Below the pieces are notes generated by a model, which worked only from the letters and a program-made list of their open reading frames with translations, did not search any database and was not told the origin of the DNA. Positions 1 to 11,931 of a stretch of DNA of 64,000 nucleotides are shown piece after piece (position 1 is the first letter of the stretch; the number at the start of each line of letters is the position of its first letter). This DNA is from Edaphochlamys debaryana (taxonomy: Eukaryota > Chlorophyta > Chlorophyceae > Chlamydomonadales): contig JAEHOE010000059.1 of NCBI GenBank assembly GCA_016858145.1, positions 62,001 to 126,000 of the forward strand, written 5' to 3'. The translations under genes were made by a program, and so were the position numbers.

Positions 1-3000
1 CTGGCTCATTTTCTGGCCGACGAAGACAATAGCCGCAGCAAGTACTATCGCAGAGAGCAGCAGCTGGTACTCTGCAAGGAGCGTGTGCATAGCGCTTGCG
101 AGCGGCCCATTCATGTCGCTCGCCTGTGTGTTAAGGATGCTCACAGCGCTTAGACCACGTCAAAGCTGCACGCGCACCGGGCTCGGAGCGGCTCCCGACC
201 ACGGGCTTCCTCTGTACGACCATACGCCACTGGCACCCAACCGTACCCAGCACATCCCGACCACCCTGCATCATCCGCGTGCCTGACCTGTAGCGGTACG
301 GACGAACCCCGTCTGCGACTACTGGACAGCCCCGCCCGCATCCCCGTCGCCCTACAGCACCCAGCGCAGGCCACGCTCCCGGGCTCCCGCAGCACCCGCC
401 ATGACAGACAGGCTCCTCCCGCCGTAGTCCATACCGCATACTGGCAGTGGAGAGGCCCGGGCCCCGCCTGCCTCGGCAGGGGCTAGGCGGCCACCCAGGA
501 AGCGAAGCGCTTGGTTGGCAGGGGCACGCGCCACGGGGCACAACGGCACATGGCCAGCCGGCGGCCGGGCGGCGGCGCTGGTCAAGGCAGGCATGCGCAG
601 ACCGTGCGGAAGGGGAGAGCGGCCTAACCCCACGTGACAGTCCGTACCCCCTACCGTACGGTAACACCGCTCGGGTAGTGCCTGCGCCCAACCATGGCCA
701 GCAGCAGCATGCCGCAGCCCCTACCACATCCGCAGCCACCACGCAGCTGCTACCACGCACACCACGGCACACGGAGCACCCCGCCGGCTCCATCCCCTGC
801 CTGTTGCCCCACCCGGTCCACACGCACCGCACTGAAACCCCACAGACGTAAGACCTGTCCTCAGCCTGCGCAGCCCTGGACCCCGCTTGCCGTCCTTGCG
901 GTTGGCCCTGCGGAGTCACTGGATTACGTCGCATCCCCCGGCCTCGTGTTACCAGTGTTCTTGTGAGAACCAGCCGGCAGGCCTCCTTTAAAGCATATGT
1001 GTAAGCCCAACCCGTGTCCTCCGCGTACACGAGCAGACCCTCACACTCCATCACTCCGCCATGCTCAGGCGCTGGCTTAGACCTGGGCATGCGCCCTTGG
1101 CCCCGGCTTGCTTGCAGTTGGCCCTGCCAAATTACTCCAGGGTTGTCACGCCTCTCACTCCGTGACTAGCCACAGAGGACACGCCGCTGACTCCCACACA
1201 GGAGGGCCCCCCGAACAACCCTTCATCCCAGTCAACGGTCTCAGCGCTCTTGTCACCTGACCGTCACCGGTAGTCGTACACGACACATCCCCGGCCGGCC
1301 AGCTTCCCGCCACGCCTATGGCTCCTCGGCTCGCACGAGCAGCCCTTGCTGACACGCTACCGGTATCACGGCGCCATGTCCGCCAGGTCCTCACGCATCG
1401 CCTTCAACGGCCCTGCATGGCCCGCTGCTCGTCCCGCATGACCTGCACGTGGGGTCGACACGACACCATGTTGAGACTTGAGCGGACCGCCGTCTACATG
1501 GCCAACACAGCAACAGGCCTCCTTCCGTCCATCGTGCGGGGCGGAGGGGGGCCCGAGGGCATCCAGCCAGCGAGTGTTTGAGACGGAGGCGCGGGGCCTG
1601 GTCTGTTCTGGCACCACCCACGTATGCGCAGCCGAGGGCTAGGCAGAGAGGGCTATGTTGACAGCGCCTGGCAGCGCAGCACGCACATCTGCCTGCATTG
1701 TGCTTGCCATCGTCTGCAACAGCCGCAGCACCTCGGCCATCTGCTCGGTGGTCGCGTACTGAGGCGCGGCCTGGGGCCCCTGGCTAGCTTGGACGTCGGC
1801 CTGCGCTGCTCCGTGGGGATCCATCGCGGACGGCTACATGGCAAGGATGAGGAGTTTTGGTCGGCGCACCCAAAGACAACGAGCGCTAGCGGGCTAAAGC
1901 GCGTGTGGGACCAGGCTGACTAGAGGGCAGCGCGGGTCAAGGTGCGCGCCGAGCGAAACGGAACAGAACTTGCCCGAGACGAGTGGGCACCCTGAGCTTG
2001 CCTTGCACGCGACTATGGGTTCCCGATGATGTAGTCTTGGCTACACGCACTTGCTGGGCGCAAGGTTGCTGTCTTGACGCGTCGGCCGACGCTGGCGCGA
2101 AACCGCGCCACAAGAAGGTTGCGTGTGCAAATGAATAGCTGTGTGGTGCATTGTACACCTGCGCTTCTGAGCTAGGTTGGCTGCCCGGCGGTTTTAGTGC
2201 GGCCATCAGATGACGATGAAGGCTTGCTCGCGTGTGAACGCCCCTCGCCGCCCCTGCCTCGCTCAGCAGTCCCCGTCATCGTCACCGTAGCTCAACACGC
2301 ACCGCGCCGCACCGAGGACCCCACACGCCCACAGCAGCAGACGCCAGACCCGTCCTCAGCCTGCGCCTGGGCACTGGGCACTGGGCTCCAGGAAGCCCAG
2401 ACACGCCGAGCATGCGCCCTTGCCTTGGCTGGCTGGCTCTTCTCAGCCTGGCCCTTCTCAGTCTGTAACGTTACCCAGGCGGGCTCTGGATTGGCATCCT
2501 AGGAGGCTTTGGAGACGGTAGCAACTCCGCTGTTACACAGTCACTCCACCTCCAGTACATACCCCCGCCATGCGCACCTGGGACTCCCCCAGGGTCTGCC
2601 GTAGCACGACAAAGTCCTCGCTCGACATATCCCTGTCAGCCCACAGCGACACAGATCACAGACCAGCTCAACTTGAGGGCTGATGACTGGGTTCCTCACT
2701 TCGCCCCTGGCACCCTCCGCAGGTAGGCCAGGGGGGGGGTAGGACCTTCCCAGACATACATCATGCTTCGCCTGGAAAGAGCTTGCCGAGAGGAGCCCGA
2801 AGCCGCATCCAAAAAATGAAAACGGCGGTTTTATTGCAAAGTTATGGCGGCCCAAAGTTCTCGGTCCGTCGTCGGTCGGGGGGGGTGGGGGGACTGTGGG
2901 AGGCTGTGTGGCGGGACTCGGTCACCGCGGCGTAGAGCAGCGCCCAGCATCATCCCGCACGCCCTGAGCATGCAGCATGGCAAGAACTTATGCTGGCAAG

Positions 3001-3700
3001 TCACTGGTACCCGTCCAGTGGTGTTAGGGAGTCGGGACCGGTGGGACATGTCGGCATGCCGGGCCCCGGGCACACACGCGGCCACCCAAAGGCGTCTCCC
3101 AGGTGCTCCCGGAAGCCCGCCTTCCACTCCCGCGCCTCAGATCGCACAGTACTAGCAAATTAAAGCCCTGCTATCGCCCCTCGGTGCCGAGCCGTTGGTC
3201 AATTGATGGGTCGGGGTCCGTGGCATGGTTGATGGTACCCGACCAACGTGGGCCACCGGGAGTGCTGTGCGCGCCCATGGATAGAGCACACGGTCAGCAG
3301 TCCAGCGAAACGCGAAAGGCATAAAATGGAGTACGTACAGGCCTTGTACGACAGTGTCGTACACTGTACGGGTCGGTCGGTCGTCGGTCCCGGGGGGTCG
3401 GGGAGCTTTGGGGCATGACATCAGGCAACTTTGTTTGTACCCCCCCCCTGGGTGGGCCCGCCCATGCAGCGACACATGGCCCAACGCCCCCATGCACTTG
3501 CTCACACTTTCACTTGTCTGCAACATGCAATACGTGCATAAAGCATATACGATTCATCGAGCTCATTAGTTACCCTTCGCCCATCAGCACGCACAGTCTA
3601 CGCATGGTGACCATGCCACACGCCAGGATAGCCCCTTGGCAACAGTGCCGCGCTCTCGCCAGCCGTCAGAACGCAATCCTCCGCTCGCTCCCAATGCTGC
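1..3700. other. Left-edge region without a recognisable gene
   Basis: No stretch gives a protein I recognise, and there is no chain of in-phase exons of the kind seen elsewhere in the window. The longest open frame (131-1090, minus) has the composition of a chance GC-rich frame. Loosely similar phrases recur, for example around 895-935 and 1110-1160, and around 1085 and 2408, suggesting old degenerate repeats. The stretch also lies downstream of the minus-strand gene that ends at 3901, so its right part probably holds that gene's 3' untranslated region. Confidence 0.45.
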
Positions 3701-3715
3701 TCACAGCCCGCACGC

Positions 3716-3824
3716 ATGCCATGCCATGCCATGCCATGCCATGCCATGCCATGCCATGCCATGCCATGCCATGCCATGCCATGCCATGCCATGCCATGCC
3801 ATGCCATGCCATGCCATGCCATGC
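3716..3824. repeat. (ATGCC)n microsatellite, about 21 copies
   Basis: A perfect pentanucleotide array of about 109 bp. Because the unit is 5 bp it is open in several frames, reading as repeated MPCHA on plus and MAWHG on minus, which creates spurious open frames. It lies about 80 bp downstream of the stop codon of the minus-strand gene, probably in its 3' untranslated region. Confidence 0.95.
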
Positions 3825-3900
3825 ATGAGACGCACGCGGCCCCAACGCACACGCACGCCCCCCGCCCCCACCCCCACCGCCGCCCTGCCTGTCACTGCCC

Positions 3901-6900
3901 CTACAGCTGCTGCCCCTTGCCGGCGGTGGCGCTTCCGGGCAGCAACCCCTCCCTGGCCGACCCCAGCGCGCCGGCCATCTCTGGCCCCACCGGGACCATC
4001 CCAGGCCCCACCGGGCCCACCTCGGGCGCCACCGGGCCCACCTCGGGCCCCACCGGGCCCACCACAGGCACATGGGCGTAGGCCCCTGCGCCCCCCACGG
4101 AGGGCACTGCGGGGTAGTGCGGCGGACCCGGCTGCACGCTGCCTTGAGGGCCCCCCCCGGGGGTCCCCCCGGGGGCCCCCACGGCGTGGCTTGGGCCGTT
4201 GACAGGTTCGGACCGGTCGGGCGGCGCGTGGGGGTGCGGTGGGGAGTGGGGCGAGGGCGCCGAGGGCCGACCGTCCCACGACACGGCCTCATCCCCGTCC
4301 TCCCCTGCGCCCGCTGCGTCGGCCCCGTCGGTGGGGCCGCCACCGCGGCGGGAGGGCCCGAGCGTCCGAGCCCCGCCGTGTCCGCCTCCTCCTCCTCCCC
4401 GCCGCCACCCCTCGCCCCCAGAGCTAGCGGTGGCGCCGTCCCCGGCAGAGCCGTCTAGGCTCCGCTCCCCGTGCGGTGCGCCCGCGCCGGCCTGCTCGGG
4501 CCCAGTCCCCGCCCCCGCCCCCGTGCCCTCCTCGCCAGCCCCCGCCTCCTCCGGGCCCGGCTCTGGGCCCGGCCGGTCCCGCTCCGCCGCCCGCCGCTGG
4601 CGCTCCCGGCGCGCCGCCTCCCGCCGCTGACGGTCCATGGCCTGAGAGGGTGAGGGGGGGACCGGGGGGGGGAAAGCGTCTGTGTAGTTAGTCACGCACG
4701 TCTCATGCGGCGCCTGTGTGACCCACAGCCCTCACACAACACAACAGACAACACCCTTGCACCCCCCTTCCCACCCCTCATCCCCACCTGCTTGATGGCC
4801 GCAAGGCGGCGGTGGTAGGTGTCCCGGTGGTGCCGCGCCCACGCCTCCCGCACCACCGCCGCCTCCGCCGCCTGCGAGCGGAGCGCAGCAGCCAGCCGCC
4901 CGCGCCAGCCCTGGGGGGGTGGGTGGGGGTGGCGAGGGAGATGGGCGTTGGGAGGGAGGAAGGGAGGGGTGGATGAAATGCAGGGTGGACGGGTGGCGAG
5001 GGCGTGAGGCGCCAGCCCCGAACCCCCCCCCTCAACGACAGGGAGGCCCCCGCACGGGCCTTGAACACGCACGCCCAAATCGTTCACTCCGAGCGGGGCA
5101 CGGGGCGGGCACAGTGGCACAGAGGCGTGGGAAAGGCACACGGGGCCGGGCTCGGGCCATACGCACACGCAGAGGCAACTGTGGCCAGGACCGGACCGGA
5201 CCGGACCCGAACCGGACCGGACCCGAACCGGACCGGACTGGAGCGACACCAGGCAAGGGACACAGGGCCAGGCGCGGGGGGCAGACTCGCACACGGTACG
5301 CGCACCTGAGCGAGCGCTGACCCGGGGCTGAGCGGTGCGGGCTCGGGCCGCGCCCCCGCCGCCGGGTGGGAGGGCGGGAAGCGCGGGACGCAGCAGTCGG
5401 GGCCGGGCCCGCCGGGCCCGCCGGGGCCCGAGGCGGGTCCAGAGCTGGGCCCGCGTGGGCCCGGCAGGCAGCAGCAGCAGGCCAGCGCGGCGGTGGCGGC
5501 TGCTGTGCGGTAAAGGCCGATGCGGGCGGAGGTGAGGAGGCGGGCGGTGCGGTAGAGCAGGAACACGCCCGCAACCTTGGGGGGGGGGGGAGGGGGGAAA
5601 GGATGGGCGGGGGTTTTGAGCGGGGGCGTTGCCGTTGCATAGCGAGGGACCGCTCTCTGTATGTCCTTGCTTCGCCCTTCCGCCTTGCAGTCCCCCCTCC
5701 CTTGCAACTCACCTTGACCACCACCCCTATGGGCAGCTTGCGGTGGGAGTTGGGCCGCAGCCGCAGCAGCCGGAACAGGGCGGCACGGTAGAGCTCCCTG
5801 GGGGGGGGGGGGGGTGAAGGGATGGGGTGAAGGGGAGGGAGTTGTGGGCACCGCAGCGTCTGGGGGCGCGCCTCCCCTCCGCCCCATACACACACACGCC
5901 CTGGCACCCCCCTCCGCCCCCCCCCTCTCCCCACCTGAGCAGCGCCACCAGCAGCACCCCCACCACCATGGAGTTGAGCGCCACAATGGACATGGACAGG
6001 CCGATCTTTTGGGGGGGGGGGAGGGGTGAGGGGGGGGAGGGGAGAGGGGGAGGGGGGGAGGGGTGAGGGGGGGGAGGGGAGAGGGGGAAGATGACCACAG
6101 CAAGTTGCAGCCGAGTCGCAGAGGTCGCCGCCTACCCCGTACCTTGCCTCCTATCCATGTTTGATCCTGTGTCTGCCACCCTTACCTTCCCCCCCCTCTT
6201 ACCCGTGCGTTGTCCCCGACCGTGTCGCTCATGAAGAAGGTAGCCAGGTAGAAGGTGGCGATGGTGGCCAGCAGGCTCAGCCGCTCCAGCTCGTCCATGG
6301 CGTCCGTCTCGTACGGCCTGCCGTACGGTACGGCACACACGTGATCATACGACTTGATGGCGCGGCGCGATGCGAAATTCACGGGGCCTGACGCTCACGC
6401 TCAGCCCCGATGCAGGTCCGCTTCCTCGCCCGCCCCGTCCTCCCTTCCCTCTCCCCACCTGTACCCCACGTGTGCCGGCCGTGATCCCTTCGGCCCCCCT
6501 GCCCCTCCCCCCGATACCCCCCCTCAACCCCCCCTCTCCCACCTGTACCCCACGTGTGCCGGCCGTGATCCCTTCGGCCCCCCTGCCCCTCCCCCCCCTC
6601 AACCACCCCCTCTCCCACCTGTACCCCACGTGTGCCGGCCGTGATCCCTTCGGCCCCCCTGCCCCTCCCCCCGATACCCCCCCTCAACCCCCCCTCTCCC
6701 ACCTGTACCCCACGTGTGCCGGCCGCGATCCCTTCGGCCCCCCTGCCCCTCCCCCCTCAACCCCCCCTCAAGCCCGCCTTCCCACCTGTACCCCACGTGT
6801 GCCGGCCGCGATCCCTTCGGCCCCCCTGCCCCTCCCCCCTCAACCCCCCCTCAAGCCCGCCTTCCCACCTGTACCCCACGTGTGCCGGCCGTGATCCCTT

Positions 6901-9900
6901 CGGCCCCCCTGCCCCTCCCCCCTCAACCCCCCCTCAAGCCCACCTTCCCACCTGTACCCCACGTGTGCCGGCCGTGATCCCTTCGGCCCCCCTGCCCCTC
7001 CCCCCTCAACCCCCCCTCAAGCCCCCCTCTCCCACCTGTACCCCACGTGTGCCGGCCGTGATCCCTTCGGCCCCCCTGCCCCTCCCCCCGATACCCCCCC
7101 TCAACCCCCCCTCTCCCACCTGTACCCCACGTGTGCCAGCAGGGCAAGGGCCATGACGCCCATGCAGATGAGGAGGGTGAGCTGGGGGCAGAGGGGCAGG
7201 GGGGTAGCAGCAGTGTAGGGCCACGAATGGAAACGTGGATCCAGGGGGATCCAGGGGGGCAGCAGCAGGGACACAACATGGGAAAAGGTGGTTCCAGTGA
7301 ATCCCCTGGATTCAAAGGCGGAGCCGAGGGCCTCACCATCCCGCTGATCTGGTCCTCTTCGCGCCTCCCCCGCTCCCCCCCCCTCCCGCCCCCTCCCCTC
7401 CCCCCCCACCTGCCAGCGGTACGTCCCCACGAACACCACCACGGCCGTGAGGACGAGCTTGCGGATCATGACTAAGAGGGGGAGGGGGAGAGGGAGCAGG
7501 GGGGAGGGGCAGGGTAGGCGGGAGGGGTTTGTGGAGGGGAAGCACGGCACACGGCGGGGTCCGCTCCCGTCCCCGAGTCGTCCATCCTCCATGGGCCATG
7601 GCGCCCACGGCCCCAGCCCCGTTTCCCCACGACTTCGTCGTTGTTACCGGCCTGCTTGCCCCTGCTTGCCCCTGATTTCACCTCTTGCCCTCGCCCACCC
7701 CCCCGCCCACCCGTCACCCAACCGATGCTCTCCCAAAAGTACATGCGGTTCTCGTACTCCTGCGGTTGGCACGTGCCGGTTGGAGCGTCGGTTGGAGCAG
7801 ACTTGAATGGGTCGGGTCGGGTGACAACGACAACCCCTCCCCGGCCCCCCACTCCCCACCGCTCTTCATGTGTGAAGGCCGCCTGGGGTAAACCCGAGGG
7901 GTAAACCTCGCCCGCTTCACAACCACACCTGCCGCCTGCCGCACCTCGGGCGACTGTGACCCCCGCAACCCCCCTCATACGGACGTACGGCCGTACCTCG
8001 TACAGGCTGCCGTACAGCGTCACGAAGTCCTCCTCCCCCAGGCGGCCCCTGTGCTTAGTCAGCCACCAGGCGGACAGCGCGGGTATGCCGGCCGCGAAGA
8101 GCACGAGGCCGGGGAGGCCCACGATGAGGGCGACCCGGAAGTGGATGCCTGGGTGGGAGGGAGGGGAGGGGGAGCAGGGAAGTGGGGGCTAATGAGACGG
8201 GGGCCTGAGGGCACGGGAGCTGGAGCATGCTTGCCCCCTGGCTCCTCCTCAGAGGCCGCTGGCGGTGCTCCAATCCACCTGCTGCCAGTCCCCGGCCCGC
8301 CCGCCCCTATGGCCCCCCCCCGTAGCCCCTCCCGTCCTCCCCTACGGCCCTGATCGCCCATAGGCTTTCAGACCCCCCCCCTAGCCCCCACCCACCCTCG
8401 TAGCACTCCAGCTGGGGATCAACGCTGCAAAGGAAAGGGCCGGGGGGGGGGGCAGATTGGGGAATGTAGGACAAGCTCAGGCGAGGCAAGAGGCTCCCAC
8501 GGCAGACCTGGGCTTAAACGCCCCCCAGTGTCCCCTCCCGCCATGGACCCCCCCACCAGCACGCACCTCCAGTACAGCCCGATCGCCTCCCTGCAAGGCA
8601 GTTGAGGGGGGGGGCAGGGGGGGAGAAGGGGGAATGGGGAAGAGGCACCGATACACATGCAAGGCGCAGTGCCGAACGTGCCACTCATGCCGTGTGCCTT
8701 CGCTGTTCAGCAGTGTCGGAATGGGAAATTGCTTGCATGGCTCTGGCCGGAGTGTCAGGCTTGACTGCGGAACGGTGGTGCAGACATATCGTGAAGGGCC
8801 GGGGCCGAGCGGCGGTGCGGACCGCGGGCTGTGCTCAGACACGCACAAATCTTGTTTGCGCCCTCACCGGGGGGCGGGTGCCGGGCGACGGGGGGGCAGC
8901 GGGCTCTCGGGATCTGCCCCGGTCGGCCGCGCCCGCCCCGCCCGGGCCCCCCTCGGGCCGCGACGTCTTGCGTCATCACCGCACAGCACCGACCCCCTCC
9001 CCCTCCCGCCTCCCTCCTGCCTCCCTGCATTCCCCCTCCCCCCTTCCACCATTTCCCCGCCTGTCAGGTCCGCACGTGCCCGGGCCCAAGGGCTTCCCAC
9101 TCATCCCCCCTCCACCCCCTGTGCCCCCCCTCCTGCCTCCCTCCACCCCTCCACTACCCCCCCCCTACCTGTCAGGGCCGCAGGTCCCAGGGTCCCAGGG
9201 CTCCATGCATGCACCCACCTCCCCTTGCCCCCTCCAACCCTCCCCCCTCCAACCCTCCACCCCCCCCCCCCCCCCCCCCTACCCCCATACCTGTCAGGTC
9301 CGCACGTGCCCGGGTCCCAGGGCTCCATGCAGGCGGTCCGTGCCGGCCCTGGGTCGATGGCGACGCAGGAGAAGAGCGAGAAGAGCTGCGCGGTGACGGC
9401 GGGGTACTGGAAGAAGACCTGGGGGGGGATGGGAGGAGGGGGGATGGGGAAGGGTGTACAAAAGGTGGGGGGGGGCCAGGGGGGGTGTTGGGGACTGGGG
9501 AGAAGAGCTGCGCGGTGACGGCGGGGTACTGGAAGAAGACCTGGGGGGGGTTTAAGGGAAGAGGGGGGAGGGGGAGGGGGGAGGGGATCTGGGATCGCAG
9601 AAGGGGGCATGAGAGGGGAGGGGGAAAAGCGGGGAACCCGCACAACCCGAGAGGGAAAGCAAGCGGCCAAGGCTGCGCCGCAGTCCAGGCCCCCACAACC
9701 CTACCCCACCCCCCCACGACACGCCCCCGCACGCACCACGCATATGGCGGTGAGCGTCACGCGGATTCGCAGGTACCGCCGCAGGGCGCCCCCCCCGCGG
9801 GGCGGCAGCCGCCTCCTCAGTGCCAGGTAGAGCCCCCGAGCGAGCCAGAAGAGGGCGATGAGGGCGGTGAGGTAGAGGGGGGAGGCGACCGAGATGAGGA

Positions 9901-10440
9901 GGGCCTGGAGGTGGGGTGGGGGGCAGGGAGGGGGGTGAGAGGGGAGGGGGGTGAGGGCGATGAGGGCGGTGAGGTAGAGGGGGGAGGCGACCGAGATGAG
10001 GAGGGCCTGGGGTGGGGGGGTGGGAGAGGGGGCAGGAGGCAGGGGGCAGAGGGCAGGCCGGGGGTCAAGGCATGCCAGGGCGGACAGGCCCCCTGAAGAG
10101 GTCATGTAGTTGACCGCCCCGATAACGAGCGATCCTCAGCGTCACCGCTCTGCCCCTCCCTCTCCTCTCCACGCTGGCATGCACGCGGCCTGAGCGACGG
10201 CTACCGTTGCACCGCTCTACCCCCGCGCTTCCCCCCCCCCGTCCACTGCCGCCCTACGGCCCCACCCTTACCGCGGACCACTGCCTCACCGCCCCCGCCC
10301 CTTCAGCAAGTGTTGCGGACAAAGGTCCCACCCTGAAACTTATGCCCCCCCACCCCCGCCCCTCCTACCCGGATGGACCGGGGCCAGGGGTGGTCAGCGA
10401 AGGAGCAGTCGGGGGAGGCGATGGAGAAGGTGGAGGAGAC
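3901..10440 (-). CDS. Seven-pass C-terminal module of a Pmp-like membrane protein (5' part missing)
   Basis: Fifteen in-phase exons (transcription order): 10440-10369, 9904-9737, 9418-9291, 8590-8567, 8424-8396, 8148-7997, 7759-7723, 7471-7410, 7181-7120, 6317-6203, 6005-5935, 5797-5713, 5575-5306, 4910-4788, 4641-3901; about 712 residues. It starts with VSSTFSIASPDC, followed by hydrophobic spans in ALLISVASPLYLTALIAL, AICVVFFQYPAVTAQLF, HFRVALIVGLPGLVLF, MIRKLVLTAVVVFVG, LICMGVMALALLAHVGY, LSLLATIATFYLATFF and IGLSMSIVALNSMVV, so about seven membrane passes. FWESIVMIRKL and CYEGIHFR are motifs I associate with the C-terminal membrane part of large algal and protist surface proteins. The tail is low complexity with PEVGPV-type repeats. 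The first exon is 94% identical to the last exon of the gene at the right edge. No start codon exon was found upstream, so the gene is 5'-truncated or its 5' part has diverged. Function unknown; a receptor or channel-like role is inference. Confidence 0.8.
5187..5240. repeat. CCGGA/GGACC microsatellite in an intron
   Basis: Repeats of ACCGG/GGACC type inside the intron 4911-5305 of the minus-strand Pmp-like gene. The same pentamer recurs in the metallopeptidase intron at 45071-45325 and, more loosely, near 29500, so it is a dispersed simple repeat favoured in introns. Confidence 0.8.
6456..7120 (-). repeat. Minisatellite of 76-84 bp units, each carrying an exon end and a 5' splice site
   Basis: The phrase CACCTGTACCCCACGTGTG starts at 6456, 6540, 6616, 6700, 6783, 6866, 6949, 7033 and 7117. 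On the gene strand each unit reads as the last ~17 bases of the exon (CACACGTGGGGTACAG) followed by donor GTGGGA. The copy at 7117-7120 is the real exon end (exon 7181-7120); the other eight lie inside the following intron 6318-7119. The real junction is supported because only exon 7181-7120 encodes the membrane segment and joins in phase to RPYETDAMDEL. Confidence 0.92.
8591..9290 (-). other. Intron with two decayed copies of the upstream exon's 3' end
   Basis: A 700 bp intron of the minus-strand Pmp-like gene. The end of exon 9418-9291 (CCTGTCAGGTCCGCACGTGC on plus) recurs at 9060-9094 and, more diverged, at 9166-9210. The second copy keeps a GT donor; the first has GC at that place. I see nothing else recognisable in the intron. 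Confidence 0.75.
9500..9543 (-). repeat. Duplicate of the 5' edge of exon 9418-9291 with its acceptor
   Basis: These ~44 bp repeat the acceptor and the first 14 codons (VFFQYPAVTAQLFS) of the exon that really starts at 9418. No donor follows within frame, so this copy is a pseudo-exon lying in the upstream intron. Confidence 0.85.
9953..10009 (-). repeat. Duplicate of the 5' edge of exon 9904-9737 with its acceptor
   Basis: About 55 bp identical to the first 18 codons (ALLISVASPLYLTALIA) of exon 9904-9737 including a CAG acceptor, placed 102 bp upstream in the intron. Only the 9904 copy continues as an open exon to a donor. Confidence 0.85.
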
Positions 10441-11931
10441 CTGACCGGGGGTGAGGGGGGGGAGTGAGAGGGAGGGGGGGTGCGGCCTGCCCATTGCTGT
10501 CGACGGCACTCTGCTTCTACGCTGGGGCGCTGCCTGGCGGCGGGGGCCCGTGAGCGCGTCAACGACGCTTGAAATTCCTAATATACAAGATATCCAATTT
10601 CGAGAGAAACACCCACGGCGCCCCTTGCGACGTGATTGCATAGGCGTAGCCCCTGCTCCGCTCTCCGAGCGGAGTCTGGGGCAAGCCAACTCGCGACCAA
10701 GTGCGTGACATGGGTGCCACGGCTGCCACGGTGCTCCGGCGGGGGGCATGCGCGCATGGCAAGCGTCGGCGCATTGGTAGCGGCGGGTTGGTATGCAGGG
10801 GTATGCCTCCGGCCGGGTGCAGTCGCCCACGGTCGCCCGTCCAAAAGCGCGGCCTGACAACTGCGTACCCATCTGCGCCCGAAGGCCGCCCTCCCAATTC
10901 TCCCCAGCGTCCCGTCCCAATCCTCTCACGATACTCCCTCGCCGTCCTCCCAGCCCTCCCGCACCGCTAGGCACCTTCGCCTACCCTGAACCCGGGCCTC
11001 ACAATCCTCCCACCCCTCTCTGAGTCTTTGTCCTCCCAGTCCCCCCAAACCCACAAGGCGGGGCGGGCCGACGTGCGGGCCTGGGATTAGGCACGTTTGC
11101 TTGAGGCAGAACAAAGCCGCAGTTCGGTCGTTGGCTCGCCCATCCACGATGCAACTTTTCAAAGAACAGAAGAAGCGGCCAAACGCTGCTTTTGGCCAAC
11201 CGTCTACCCACCCAAAAGTGATGTCGCCCATCGCACCGCTTTTGATTGCATGACCACACTGAGGTCGCGTCCCGGAACGCCAGGGCAGCGCCAGCGCGAA
11301 AGAGGGGGAGCGCAGGGCATTCGAGTGGACATTCGAGCGAGCGCCACGTCCCGAGACGCGTCCATTTGCATCGCCAGCGCGTATGGGACTTGAGAATGAA
11401 TGGCAGGGCGACGAAAGCCGAGCCGCGAGGAGCGTCGCGAGCGATTGCGTTCGCGCGGGCAGCTGTCGCTGGGCCGTGAAGCCGATTTGACAGTGCACCG
11501 CACTGTGCATTCAATGAGTAGCTCAGTGGCAGCTAGGGCAGCTATGCGTCCGGGAGGTGACCCACGGGCGCGAGGTATCTCAGCCGTGAGATGGGACCCC
11601 CCCTCGCGCTCCGACGCGTGCGCCGTGCCTGCCGAGCCTCCTGTCCCCGCGCCCGCCCGCCGACACATTCGAGACTTGCTGCGGAATGGATTGGGACGGG
11701 ATAGGTGTGCGCTGGGGGCCAGACCGCACGCTGCCCTGGACCCCTGCACTCCGGCGTGCCCGGGGGCGCTGCGTGTGCGGCTTCAAGCAACGCTGGCGAT
11801 GGGGGGCGGGCGGCGAGGCGGGAGCAGTGCAGCGGCTCAAGGGAGGCGCTGGGGCGCGGGGGGGGCAGCTATCGCAGCTTGAGATACGTCTGAACCCTGG
11901 GTCGCACGACCCGCCATCGTGCCACTGGTCG
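10441..11931. other. Region between the truncated Pmp-like gene and the small membrane gene; no gene seen
   Basis: The first ~100 bp next to 10440 form a C-rich tract ending in GGTCAG, a plausible 3' splice site for exon 10440-10369. Further right the sequence has a less skewed composition and no homologue of the exon that precedes VSSTFSIASPDC in the right-hand paralogue (VVCLVRAVPLEWP). An open minus frame 10559-10897 has no recognisable motif. Confidence 0.5.

Noticed and set aside
131..1090. Long open frame on minus at the left edge (319 codons)
   Set aside because: Composition is Arg/Gly/Cys-rich as expected for a chance frame in GC-rich DNA; no motif, no splice context, and other frames are comparably open.
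1639..1824. Minus-strand frame with an amphipathic stretch (TTEQMAEVLRLLQTMASTM)
   Set aside because: It looks protein-like for about 35 residues and could be a relic of a retroelement coat gene, but it is short, isolated and without in-phase continuation; not enough to call.
3716..3824. MPCHA-repeat protein
   Set aside because: It is only the translation of the ATGCC microsatellite, open in several frames because the period is 5.
6456..7120. CRISPR-like or satellite array
   Set aside because: Units are contiguous with no unique spacers and contain an exon end plus splice donor; better explained as intron minisatellite.
10559..10974. Possible upstream coding sequence for the truncated Pmp-like gene
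   Set aside because: The frame is open into exon 10440-10369 but shows no similarity to the corresponding part of the right-hand paralogue, and a polypyrimidine acceptor lies between them.
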